Below, piece by piece: positions 45,327 through 55,560 of a stretch of 64,000 bases of DNA; positions within the stretch are counted from its first letter, which is position 1, and the number at the start of each line of letters is the position of its first letter. The notes beneath the pieces are model-generated. The model worked only from the letters and a program-made list of their open reading frames with translations, did not search any database and was not told the origin of the DNA. Made by a program: the position numbers and the translations under genes. Source of the stretch: Panicum virgatum (taxonomy: Eukaryota; Streptophyta; Magnoliopsida; Poales; Poaceae); assembly GCF_016808335.1 (NCBI RefSeq), contig NC_053142.1, positions 3,852,918 through 3,916,917 on the forward strand, written 5' to 3'.

Positions 45327-45930
45327 GACTACCTAGTGCTAGTGACATGCTGCATCGTTGTATTTGTTGGGTTTTTTTAAATTACCTAAGGCATGTTAGT
45401 TTAGATCAGAATCTGTTTACCGTAGTTGCAACAGGTTCTGCCATGCCACTGCATTTCTGCTGTGTGTTTCATTAACGTTGTATTATGATGTAATTCCTAT
45501 GGTTTACATTGTGACGATTACGCCGGTACCGTGTAGTGTTCCGGGCAATGGGATGTGTCAGGGCAGTGCAATAATCACGAGTAGGTCGATGCAGTGACAG
45601 TACGACGAGTTTAAAGTGGGCGATGCGATGAGTAGGTCGATGCAATAATCCGTGTTTAAAGTGGTAGCAGTGAGCGCTGTGGAGCGTGCGAGTACTGATG
45701 GTACGAGCAGTGAGAGGTCCTGTTGTTGTTTAAAGTGGGATGAGTGCGCACTGTGGAGCGTGCGAGTGCAGAACCGTGGATGACTGTGGAGCAGTGAGAG
45801 GTAATATCCGTGTTCAAAGTGCTTGGACATGCAGGCAGCCCTGCATGTATAAAAGAGCACCTTGTGGTTCCTGAGAGCACAGACTTGCAATTCAGGTTCC
45901 ACTTTTTTTAATTAGCCCAAACAAACAGCT
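45327..45930 (+). promoter_or_regulatory. Region between GRF-type genes 1 and 2: shared 3' motif, repeats and TATA box
   Basis: ACCTAAGGCATGTTAG at 45384-45399, 58 bp after the gene 1 stop, is repeated after gene 2 and, inverted, after gene 3. The 45600-45830 part repeats GAGCGCTGTGGAGCGTGCGAGT and GTTTAAAGTGG, as upstream of gene 1. TATAAAA (45848-45854) is 77 bp before the ATG of gene 2. Confidence 0.65.
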
Positions 45931-46403
45931 ATGAGCTCCTCATTCTCCCGGGCAGCTTTCCGTCGGGAAATGGAGGCTAATTTAGGACCCTCTCCTAACG
46001 ATCCCAATAGATGTATTACAGATTGCAAGGTATGGCCGAAAGGTGTAGAGCCACCAGATTGCTATTGCCAAATGCGTTGTGTTCCGAACATATCTCGTGA
46101 TTACGAGACTTTTGGCCAAAGGTATTGGTGTTGCAAGAATATCGAGGAAGTCCAAAAAAGAGGTGCAACATCACAGGTATAGATTAATTTGTAAATATGC
46201 TTTTATTATTTTTATTAATTTTGAATCGTTTCTTGTTTACAAAAGTATGCTGGTGTCATTTCCATGAGTGGATTGACACGTGGATCACTCATCATGATCA
46301 GCAATATATGGAGTGGTTGAAGAAGGTGAATGAAGATTTACGCAAAGGCGAGCGTGCAAAACCAGACATCGCGGGACGTGACAAGGGTACTGCTCGTGAA
46401 TGA
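45931..46403 (+). CDS. Small Cys-rich GRF-like protein in the MULE (gene 2)
   Basis: Exons 45931-46162 and 46246-46403 give 129 aa. I chose the donor at 46163 (GAG|GTGCAA) rather than 46176 (CAG|GTATAG) because only it keeps the second exon in the frame that reads CWCHFHEWIDTW to a clean stop. The Cys pattern is CYCQMRC (44-50), YWCC (66-68) and CWCHFHEW (79-86), a compressed version of the C-C-C plus F/W-x-W layout seen in GRF fingers. The end is a charged Lys/Glu helix. Frame intact. No catalytic motif. Related in layout to genes 1 and 3 rather than close in sequence. Confidence 0.62.
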
Positions 46404-46853
46404 TTGATGTTGTACTGCTCCGTCTGAATAAATAATGTAACATTTTTTCGAATTACCTAAGGCATGTTAGGTTTAGTATTGGACCTCGTTACCGTAGCTT
46501 GCAACAGGTCCTGACATGTCATGTCATGTGTTCTGTGCGTTGAATTGTGTGGACCACTATTTAATTTGTGTTCAATGTTTGAACGGTGATTGTTTTGATT
46601 ATTTTTATTGTGTGTACTGGCCGATATATGCCCATGGAGTTGTTATCGCGTCGGTCTGAAAAGTTTATTTGTAGGGCGATGCTTCTGAAAAATCTAGTTG
46701 TAGCTAGTACAAATTACACAATGCAGATTAATTTGACATTGAAATTACAATAACAATTGCACTGGCATGTACATGGAACACGCTAACGTCGTGTTCCATC
46801 TAGACCTAACATGCCTTAGGGAATATGAAATTCGAACATTACATGATAGTCAT
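46404..46853. other. Convergent 3' region between genes 2 and 3
   Basis: Carries the shared 3' motif in both orientations: ACCTAAGGCATGTTAG at 46455-46470 for gene 2 and CTAACATGCCTTAGG at 46806-46820 for gene 3, which runs on the other strand. The rest is AT-rich, with no ORF. Confidence 0.6.
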
Positions 46854-47440
46854 CTACTGAGTGCACCGAGGATATTTCCCCTTCCTAATAGCCTCGGGTC
46901 CCGCCTCCTTCGCACAGTGGGCCCTCTCTCGCTTCCTCTCCCTATCAGCTTCACGCTCCTCCGCCTGCCGACGTTCCACTTCTGCGAACCTCTTCTGAAT
47001 CTTTTCTTTATCTTTCTTGCGCTTCTCCTCCATTTTTTCCTCTTGCAGCATTCGCTGCCACCTTTCCGCAGCCCACCTTGCTTCGCGCTCAACGTGTTCC
47101 TTAGCTTCGGTCGATTGCTCCGTGTCCAGCCACTGTATGAAATCACAAAGAGGTGGTGGACTCTATTTCCAAGCCGAGTTAGAATTAACTTACTGAACTC
47201 CGAAGACGCAAACTACATAGTGCGAGGTGATACCTTCGCTTTGTCCTTGCCGTAGCGCTTTGGCGGATCGTACTCGTAGTTCTCACACATGAAGAACCTC
47301 CTGCCGAAGTCATCGCCCAAAACTTTGGACTCCATCAGCTTGCACAACGAACCGCAGATGCACATTGGAACCTGCACTCCTTGAGGCACAGGTTCTCTAA
47401 TCTTGTTCCACAGAATGTAGGTAGAACCAGAGAAAGACAT
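46854..47440 (-). CDS. GRF-like protein with long charged helix in the MULE (gene 3)
   Basis: Exons 47440-47234 and 47132-46854 give 161 aa, phase 0, GT-AG intron. The N-terminus has VPMCICGSLCKL (Cys27, Cys29, Cys33) and GRRFFMCENY (Cys52), then WLD right after the splice: the GRF signature of CxC, GRxFxxC and W-x-D. From about residue 85 it becomes a long Lys/Arg/Glu helix (EEKMEEKRKKDKEKIQKRF), probably coiled coil or basic. A TATA box (TATAAATA on the minus strand, 47515-47522) lies 75 bp upstream of the ATG. An upstream in-frame Met exists but falls at or before the TATA box, so the ATG at 47440 is preferred. Converges on gene 2. Confidence 0.72.
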
Positions 47441-47514
47441 GGTGGTCGAGCGGGGATGGCTAAAGACTTCGTATGAGATGGCTATTGACTTCATATGAGA
47501 TGGGGGCGATGTTC

Positions 47515-47522
47515 TATTTATA
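47515..47522 (-). promoter_or_regulatory. TATA box of GRF-type gene 3
   Basis: Minus-strand CTATAAATAG, the same sequence class and spacing as the boxes before genes 1 and 2. Confidence 0.6.
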
Positions 47523-47565
47523 GATGGAGCTATTTGGTCTATAGGCATGGTTCACGCATGTCTAT

Positions 47566-47940
47566 CGCCATTTCAAACGGCGGTAGGTACTCCCACATTT
47601 TTAATTATTGTGGGGGTGCAGAAGAATCTGATGCAAGATGACAGGACATCGAAATCGTAATTGAAACTCATGAATATCTCATAAAAATATATTTTCACAT
47701 AATATTAGAGTTAAATCTAATTTTTATAAATTTTTTAAAAAATATTTCCCTAACATCCGCTATCTCTATTATTTTCTGAAATATCTCTAAACGTAAAGAA
47801 AATAATTACAGTTCAGACAGCCTATAAAATAATTATACAATTAATTACAGCAGTGAGAGCATATAAAATAATTAAAACATATAAAATAATTAAAAAAAAT
47901 TGTGGGAATACCTACCGCCGTTTCAAACGGTGGTAGGGCG
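47566..47940. repeat. Inverted repeat nested in the right arm of the MULE
   Basis: CGCCATTTCAAACGGCGGTA plus GGTACTCCCACA (from 47566) faces TGTGGGAATACC plus TACCGCCGTTTCAAACGG (to 47940). About 45-bp arms enclose an AT-rich core of about 280 bp. It could be a small MITE or part of the subterminal array. Confidence 0.6.
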
Positions 47941-48216
47941 CTGGCCGTCTACAGGGCAGCTACAGCCGGCTATAGCCGCGCTGTAGCCCGGCGGTAGCAC
48001 TTACCGCCGTTTCGTTTGACGGTATGGAGCTACCGCCGGATCAAACGGCGGTAAGTTCCATGGGCCGTGGGCCAAGGATCTTACCGCCGGTTCATCCGGC
48101 GGTAACTCCTTACCGCCAAACGAACCGGCGGCAGGGTGACATTTTTGCAAAAAAAAATATAACGACATATATTTTTGATAAATCGAATAAAAAATAATAT
48201 AAAAATAAAAAAATTC
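47920..48216 (-). repeat. Right terminal inverted repeat and subterminal palindromes of the MULE
   Basis: Mirror of the left end: five or more copies of TACCGCCG...CGGCGGTA between 47925 and 48130, then CAGGGTGACATTTTTGC, an A/T-rich stretch, and ATAAAAAAATTC at 48216. Confidence 0.88.
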
Positions 48217-48225
48217 CACAATTCC

Positions 48226-48330
48226 AGTAAAAGCCAGCCAACGCAGGTGCAACTGAACTGGAGCCGGCCCAAGTCCCACCTCACCAGCGCCAGGCAGAGC
48301 TTTGTGTTTTGGTACCAGGACCACATTCAT
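48226..48330 (-). pseudogene. LINE fragment on the right side of the MULE
   Basis: Minus-strand reading across the duplication gives FYWNCVWKLKCPPKIRHFFW when joined to 34055, which fits the linker before the zf-RVT domain of plant LINEs. Where this copy begins upstream is unclear. Confidence 0.5.
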
Positions 48331-49452
48331 TTTGGATTACGGACTGGGCCTGTGGCCTGTGGGGCTCAAAGCCATTGGCCTTATCTGGAAAAACCTGGCC
48401 TGCTGCTTTCTCTCCAACGAACCGGGCCGTGCTACCATTTTTTTTTTTGTGTGTTTCTGGGGCAAGGCTTTGGACCATTCGATGGAGGCATGGGGCCCAT
48501 TAGTAGTATTTTTTTTCCCTTACAAGATGATGAAGATTTTGTAAAGTATCTTGGTTAAAACTTAAAAGGTTTCATGAGCCAGTAATAAAAACATACTGAT
48601 TATGACAGGGGTCACAGGCACTCAGGTGCCACCTGCCCCGTTTTGAATGAAAATTATAAAACACGATGATACCTTAGATGCCAAAATAAGGAGAAAAGAC
48701 AGAGAAATGCTATACATGAATACATGATCCAAAAGGACTATGAAATTTGAGATAAATAGTGTGCTACCTAACATAAAAGAACAGGCCAAACAGAAAGAGG
48801 CATAGAGATGGAAAACAAGATCACAGTAACCTCGAGCATAGTGGAGACAAGATGCACGAAAAATAACTGAGGCGTCCAAATATATCGTGGGCAAAGTTTG
48901 GACCCATAGAAGAAAGGAATAAAATAACTTTTTACAAGTTTCGGAAAGAGAAGTGTAACGTCCAACGCATTCAGAAACGTGAGGGGGAAAACATGTTAAA
49001 CAATTTTATAGCCTCTATGGATCTGCTATTGGTAATTGACAGTGATAGTCAGGATATACAATATTACTGCTCTTCAAATAAACGAAGACCAGATAACCTA
49101 ATATACGCCGATGGCCTTCTTCCGGATTGTGTCCCCTCATAACTTGATATACACACACAATCTGTTCAAAGGAAGGTAAATGCCAATATGATTTGAGCTG
49201 AGACCTACTGCACATGCCGATCCTATCTCAACTGACAATGGAGCAGGGGGTAACAACTACAATCATGCTGCCAATGTACAAGATCTATTGCCTACCATGT
49301 ATCCTTTGCTTTGTGGGTTAATGGGGCCAGAGAATGGACCAAGGGGGGATGCAATGCGCATTCACCCCATTGCAACTGTGTACTTTGGAGTCATTCTATT
49401 ATGTCTATCTAAGGGACCATTTACGAACCCTTAAGTCCGAGGGATCCATCTT
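48331..49452. other. 3' flank of the E2F gene; no other gene seen
   Basis: The E2F 3' untranslated region, reading leftward, should lie in the right part. Between 48330 and 48560 there are T-rich tracts and a GGCC-rich stretch with short unassigned frames. Confidence 0.5.
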
Positions 49453-52400
49453 CTATGTGCCCCATGCATCTGTCATGCTAACATCGACATCAGAAGCGAG
49501 CCAGTAATCAGAGTCAGCCTGCAAAAAGAACTGTAAGCATATCATGCCAACGAGACTGCCTTGATGAATTATCTGGTTTATCGGGATTCCTTACATCGGC
49601 ATCTGCTGGAACAATTCTCAGAATGCCAGACATGAGCTCATGCTTTCTAGAAGGTTCTGAAGTATGCGTGCGAACAGCATTGCTCTGACCCTTTTCTGGT
49701 GTCTGATTTAGATCAGAATCCATCTGCTGCACAGCTTGAGAACTGCCAGTGGCGACCACAGGTTCTAATTTGCCCGCTGCCACCTGCTGATCTGGGTTAA
49801 ATATCTCCTGTTGATCACTGGTGGTGAACATAAATAAAAGTGGCTACCGATTAGCATTTCCAAGAAAGAACATGGGAAGGAATTCTATAGTTAAAATGCT
49901 GATTGGAGCTTACCTTATTAAATAGCAATCAATGGGACCCATTGAACTTCTCAAGACAATTTTGTAATGCTTCTCTTGCAAACCCAGGTCCCCATACAAG
50001 TACAAATCCTGGAGAAGGAATAAACATTAGAAACCACGATGATCCATCACCTACAAGTCTTCAACCAAGTAGGTAATTGTATATCATAATTGTGTACCGC
50101 ATTAGGGTCTGGAACTTCAACACATGTTCCATGAGGAGCATTTATAGCAATAAGAGTGGATCCCTGCAGCAAACGAGAGACTTAATGACATAATTTCATA
50201 ATTTGCAAGAAGAGACAAATATAATGTCTGACAAGTTCTAACCTGAAAGTGAGGAATCTTATTTATATCTTCCTTCAAAAGATATAACGACCTAATCAGA
50301 CAGATAGAAGAGCTTAGCTGACTGAAGCAACACTAAAAATAATAGAAGGTCCATGAGTATTTTACTTTCTTTTGTCCTCATCCAGTGTGAGGGCTTGTAG
50401 TTTCTCTTTTGCTTCCCTGCATACCGGCAACTGCTAATCAAAAGGGAGGGGAAGAAAGAGGGGATGCAGGAGGCATCTAGACTTTTTTTATAACTTATAT
50501 GGAAAGAACTTACCTTATTTCATCATCCAACCTGAACTCTTCGTCATAAAGAGATTCAAGTTCCTCCTGCAGATTATCAAAACCCATCAGTTGTTATAAA
50601 CATATGATTTAGATGGAAGTTCACAGAAAATAGCAGGAAAAAAATGATACTGTTGAAATGTAATGTCAAGCAAGCTGTCGGAAGAAAGGTATATTAACTT
50701 GTGATGCAGTGCCCCACCAATGAAATGACAATACTCTAAACATGATATTGCAATTAAAAAAACAATGTTTGCAGAAATATAATTTGAGGTATGTAAGAAA
50801 ATTGATGTATCCATATCAGCTTGAATCTTCTGGATGTTTATTTCAACATGGGCTGATGGCTTCTTTTATAACAGACATAACCAAGTAGGTCTCATCAACT
50901 AATATCATTGTAACAAACTATCAACTACTGAAACACTTTCCTTATTCACTTACACTGCATGCTAATCAGAAAATTGAGATGAGACGACATTTTTCATTTG
51001 ATGTCCTATATACATGAACATAAGAATACCAGAAGCAGACAGCATGGTAGACTTGATGTATGTCAAAATTGCACAGCAGTGATGCTTGACTTCAATTAAA
51101 AAAAATTGCAGCAATTATTGACCAATCTCTTACGCAACATAGTCAAAAGAGCACAATACAAATATCCCAACTTAGCAATTTGTATCTTGACTAAGAAAGG
51201 GATACTGGAATATTTAATTATATAAAATTATTTTTCTGTTAGCTTAATGTTACTAAGAAAGGACAGCCAGTTCATGATTTGTTTGTGTTTTCTGAATTTT
51301 ACCCAAAATAATAAGAGACAAAAGATGACCAATGCAAATTCCCTCTATGAGTCCAAACAATGTAGTATAAAATTAAAAATAATCAAGATTTCATATGAAG
51401 AAAAGGCAAAGTGGGGATCATATAATCAAGTGCAAGTACCTTCAATGAGGAAATTTGGCATTCTATCTCCTTAGGCTTCGACATGTCAAATCCCCTTTCA
51501 ATGTATTTATTTTTCATGAGAAAAGGCTATAGGTAACTGAAAATTGTTTTAGAAAACAGAAGTAGGTGATACTCACTTCCAGTGAATCATATTCTTAAGT
51601 CCTTTTTCAATTAAATCAACACCTTCTAGAACATTTGTTATATCATATATCCTCCTCTTTTGCACCTGCAGAATAAAAAAATATTCAAGGTATATCACCC
51701 CAAAATCTTGAAATAAGACTAGGAACTTGAGGAGAGTTCGAAAAACTAAACCAGACCTCCAGCGACTCAGCTGCTTTATTCAAATCAAGGGTTCCATTTT
51801 CTGCTCCTTGAAGCAGGTTGATGAACTTCTTTGTGAGCAGACCTGGCAAACAAGGTTACAATAAATAAACAAGAAAAGATAATATCCTAATGTTAGAGGG
51901 GAAATGTAGCAAACTAACTTAGTGAGCTGTCATAGCGGCAGTGGTTTATCAAATGTAATGAAGGCCCAGCATCTCCTGAGCAAAAGAATGTGAGCCCATT
52001 AGCGATAAAGTAAAAACAATAGATGGCAATTAAACGAACTAGTCTAGTTAGAAACAGACAACCATTGAACTTTTAGCATCAAACGAATTCACAAAATGTA
52101 AGCTAAGCGATAAATTTAGCAATAGCATACCTTCAACAACTCCTGAACCATGTGAGGTGCCCACGCTCTGTTTAGAAACCTTTAGCTTCTTTACCCGTTT
52201 GATAACTTTCCCTGGTTCAGAGGTAGTCTCCTTATCTTGAGCAGTCTCTCCCATGTTGATTTCAGCTTGAGAATTTTCTCCTCCATTGTTTTGCTCATTC
52301 GGCTACAATATTGGGAGCGACACAAGAAGACACTGTGAAGAAACATACTACAGCAATAACACGATAACAGAATAAGTATGTATCCAATAACCTAATAATC

Positions 52401-53761
52401 TTAGAACATTAGATTATTGCTGAAGATCAACCAATACATACATCAGCCTGGAGCTGGTACATTATGTTAATGATGATTAAAAAACAGAGGTGAAGGAAGG
52501 CAAATAGGCAATATCGTACAAGCCCCTCATCCCATGGAGTGGCCGCTACATTAGGTTAAGCAGACAAAGTTACCAAATCTTTTAAACTATGCATAAAATG
52601 ATCCAAACTTTTAACACTGTGCTGGCAGTATACTTCTTCATGTGATTTGCTTAGAACCTAAGCAAATGACATGAAGAAGAATTGCATAAGAGTGTGAAGA
52701 GTAATGGCAGGTTAGTTGGAACATGGCAAGCACCTAACAGAGCATAATCGGACATCTTATCCAAACAATACACTCTCATGTACAGAAGAGTACCAATTGA
52801 CAAACACATCATTGACGCTATTCCTGGAATGGTCATCTTCACAATAGGCGAGCTGATGTGGCCAACAAACTCAACTGATTCAGCTGTTGGTTGCCAAAAA
52901 TACTGCGTACATCTATCAGAGGAAAACTAGAGTTCCAGTGAATGACAACCCAACGCATAGTCTCTAGATGCCTATACCATTGACGGCATTTGATACAATA
53001 GTATGAGACAATGCTGCTACTGCAGAAATAATTAATTCATTCCATCCGATTGATCCGCCAAACCATTGGAACACAATACGCAGCTAACGAATTCGATGGA
53101 TCAAGCCATTGCGCTCGAATATGCTACCTAAATTGGGTATTGAGCAAACTGAAAGTAACAAACAGACAATTTCCCAGGCAAGCTAGCTCTCCAATTTCAT
53201 AGGTGGCACCTAGGATCATGAGATGATCCAGGTCGGTGATCCAATACCATAATCGCCAACAAGCATCGCACCATACCAAGGACAACTGAGCTAGTAATCA
53301 GCTCTAGCAAGTACCAATAGCTATCTACAGCCAAAGCAAAGAGGGGGAAAACCCCCCGCGGAGCTCGATTGACTCACCTGTGGGTTGGGCATGGGTGTCC
53401 CCTTCCCCTCCGCTCTAGGAGCCGGAGGCGGGAGCATCAAACCAGCTTGCGGCTGGGCCGGAGGAGGCGGCGACGGCGGCTTGTCGGCGGAGGTGGAGGT
53501 GGGGGCCGCAGGAGGCGGCCGAGGGGGCGCCGGCGCTGCGGCCACTTGGGGAGCGGGAGCTGGAGCAGCAGCAGGAGGAGGAGGAATCGGGGGCCACGCG
53601 GCGGAGCGGGGCCTCGAGGAGAAGATGGGGATGGGCACCGGGGGGCGGAAGAGGTGGACCCTCGGAGGAGCGGTGACAGGCGGGCCGGGCGGCGGCACGG
53701 GGCGGCGGAGGTAGACCTGCGGCGGGTGGGGGAGGGGCAGGCTGGAGGAGCCGCCGTCCAT
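49453..53761 (-). CDS. E2F-family cell-cycle transcription factor
   Basis: Binds TTTSSCGC sites with a DP partner and controls S-phase genes in the nucleus. Thirteen exons, transcribed leftward: 53761-53378, 52302-52131, 51975-51919, 51842-51757, 51665-51577, 51494-51440, 50566-50514, 50416-50366, 50291-50243, 50163-50098, 50008-49914, 49817-49595, 49518-49453. All are GT-AG and together keep frame for 481 aa. Residues 1-128: Pro/Ala-rich. [10 protein letters not shown]: likely nuclear signal. DNA-binding winged helix about 198-264 ([19 protein letters not shown]). Leucine-rich dimerisation region about 270-310. Marked box with [18 protein letters not shown]-terminal retinoblastoma-related binding tail [18 protein letters not shown]. 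The wing reads [16 protein letters not shown] where the family usually has GLIEKKLKN-IRWKG. Typical (DP-dependent) E2F by having one DNA-binding domain and a marked box. Confidence 0.94.
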
Positions 53762-55560
53762 GGCGACAGCGCAGGCGCGCGGGCGCGAGGGAGTCGGGTT
53801 TGATTCGCGAGCTGGTGGGGGAGGCGGAGGGGGGAGGAAGCGAAGCGGGAGCGGGAGCGGGACGCGGCGCGAGGGGGAAGCTTGTGGGCGGGGAAGAAGG
53901 GGGGAGAAGAAGGGAGGGAAAAGGGGAGGGGAGAGAGAGGGAAAACAACTCGCCAACTCTGTTTCTCTTTCTCTGTCTCCGCCGGCGTCGAGTTTCTCTC
54001 TCTTCTCAAGCGTGTTTTTCATGCGTTTTGCTCTTGTGTTTTTCTCGTCGCTTTTTTGTTATTACTGATTTTTTTGTGTTTTTAGGCCATTATGAGTGTG
54101 GTGCTATGCAGGAGTTGATTTGTGAATTGCGAGTTCTGTTAGATCTCTTTGCGCGAGAATTATTAATTGCGTATAGAATACGTCTGATCTTGTATCTGGA
54201 AATTTATTCGCGATTTCGCGTATAAAATACGTTTGATCTTGTGCCTCGGAAATTAATTCGCGTATCAGATATATCTGAGCTGGCACTCGATTGTGAGATT
54301 ACTATTTATTTCGAACTATATTTGTTAATTGATAAAATGCACACCCATTTGTGAACTTACTATCTATTTCAAACTATGCAAGAACCACCTATTGATTGAG
54401 ATAACCATTTGTGAACTTACTATCTATTTCGAACTATGTAGTACCACCTATTGATTGAGCTAACCATTTACCCGGAACTTAGCATCTACTACTACTGGAG
54501 TAGCCATCCTACATTATTAGGAGGTTGTGTTACATGTATTATGTATATTGGTATTTTAGATCGCAACGCTCGAATAAATGACATCTAGGCATTATACACT
54601 GCACTGCTGCACCGTAGTATCTTCGATGAATCGAATCTCGTATATGTTGAGATTAGGACGAAATAGATGCAAGCCTTTGGCAACGGCATAAACATTCAAG
54701 ATGCAAGCAAATTAAACAAACGCTAGCAGTAACTTTTTGTTAGATTATGTCGATTACGGTGAAGAATACCAGCAAACAAAAAAAAGATTACGGTGATGAA
54801 AAGCAAACCAAAAAACTTGAAGGAATGAACAGTAAATTATATGCGAGCTCCTTGCAAATTTGTGTCCGGTGGTCGTAATCATCATGTGACGGGATGCTCC
54901 CTCCACGCCGTGCTCAGAACCATCGGATACTGCTTGCCGCCGCCTGCTTGCCTCGCGCTGGTGGTGCACGATGGACCGCAGGCGGCTGACGAGCGGGCCC
55001 AGATGGCGTGACGGCCCCGGTGCACGTGGACCGCGTCCGGGTGGGTAGGCGCTGGCAGAGACCGCACGAGTCGGGGGCGGGAAGGGTCCGGACGGGGCAG
55101 AGGAAGAGCAGGCCCGGTCGGTTACTTCCCACCGCCACGGAGGCAAAACCAGCGCTGGGTGTCTGCCACTGACAAGCCGGCCACCGAAATAACTGGGCCC
55201 ACATGCCAATGTGCGATGCGGGAGGCGCGGCACCGCACGGGTTCGTTCGTGCGTGGTGTGGGTGTGTCGCGTTCGCGTGGCTCGGTCGGAGCCGGACCCA
55301 CGCGTCAGCGCCGCGCGGCTCTCGAATTGAACGGAGGCGTGGCGATGACGTGGCCGATGCGATGCGCGGCGCTCCGGTTTTATCGTCTCGTTTCCGTCTG
55401 TTTGTCCCGCTCCGGCTAGCAAACCTAAACTCACGTACCTATCCATAGCTAAAACAGTCAATTTGCATGTCTCGCTCCTATCGACTATCATATATACTAC
55501 CTCCATTTCAAATTATAGTTCTTTTGACTTTTATCGACTGTACGACGAAAGTATAGATAG
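53762..55560. other. E2F promoter/5' leader and intergenic DNA with short tandem repeats
   Basis: 53762-54060 should hold the E2F leader and promoter; it is GA-rich on the plus strand. At 54168-54290 GCGTATA-AATACGT-TGATCTTGT recurs, and at 54285-54480 a roughly 62-bp unit (CATTTGTGAACTTACTATCTATTTC) recurs about three times. 54840-55440 is GC-rich with long but unrecognised frames. 55495-55530 (CTACCTCCATTTCAAATTATAG) looks like one end of a Stowaway-type MITE. Confidence 0.45.

Larger units (their letters stand above)
34065..48216 (+). mobile_element. Large Mutator-like element (MULE) with transposase, PMD gene and three GRF-type genes
   Basis: Terminal inverted repeats begin GAGTTTTTTTATTTTT (34065) and, from the right end inward, GAATTTTTTTATTTTT (48216). 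They match for about 135 bp, through TGTCACCCTGCCGCCGG. The target duplication is a perfect 9-mer, CACAATTCC (34056-34064 and 48217-48225), the length typical of Mutator. Inside, in order: MURA-type transposase (34867-37616), plant mobile domain gene (37994 to about 44110), and three small Cys-rich genes (44620-45326, 45931-46403, 46854-47440). Without the nested solo LTR (40092-43414) it would be about 10.8 kb. MULEs carrying PMD genes are known; the three extra zinc-finger genes are the unusual part. The transposase is frameshifted, so movement would need help. Confidence 0.9.

Noticed and set aside
54754..55506. 250-aa minus-strand ORF
   Set aside because: Arg/Pro/His-rich, GC-biased, no conserved segment; likely non-coding.
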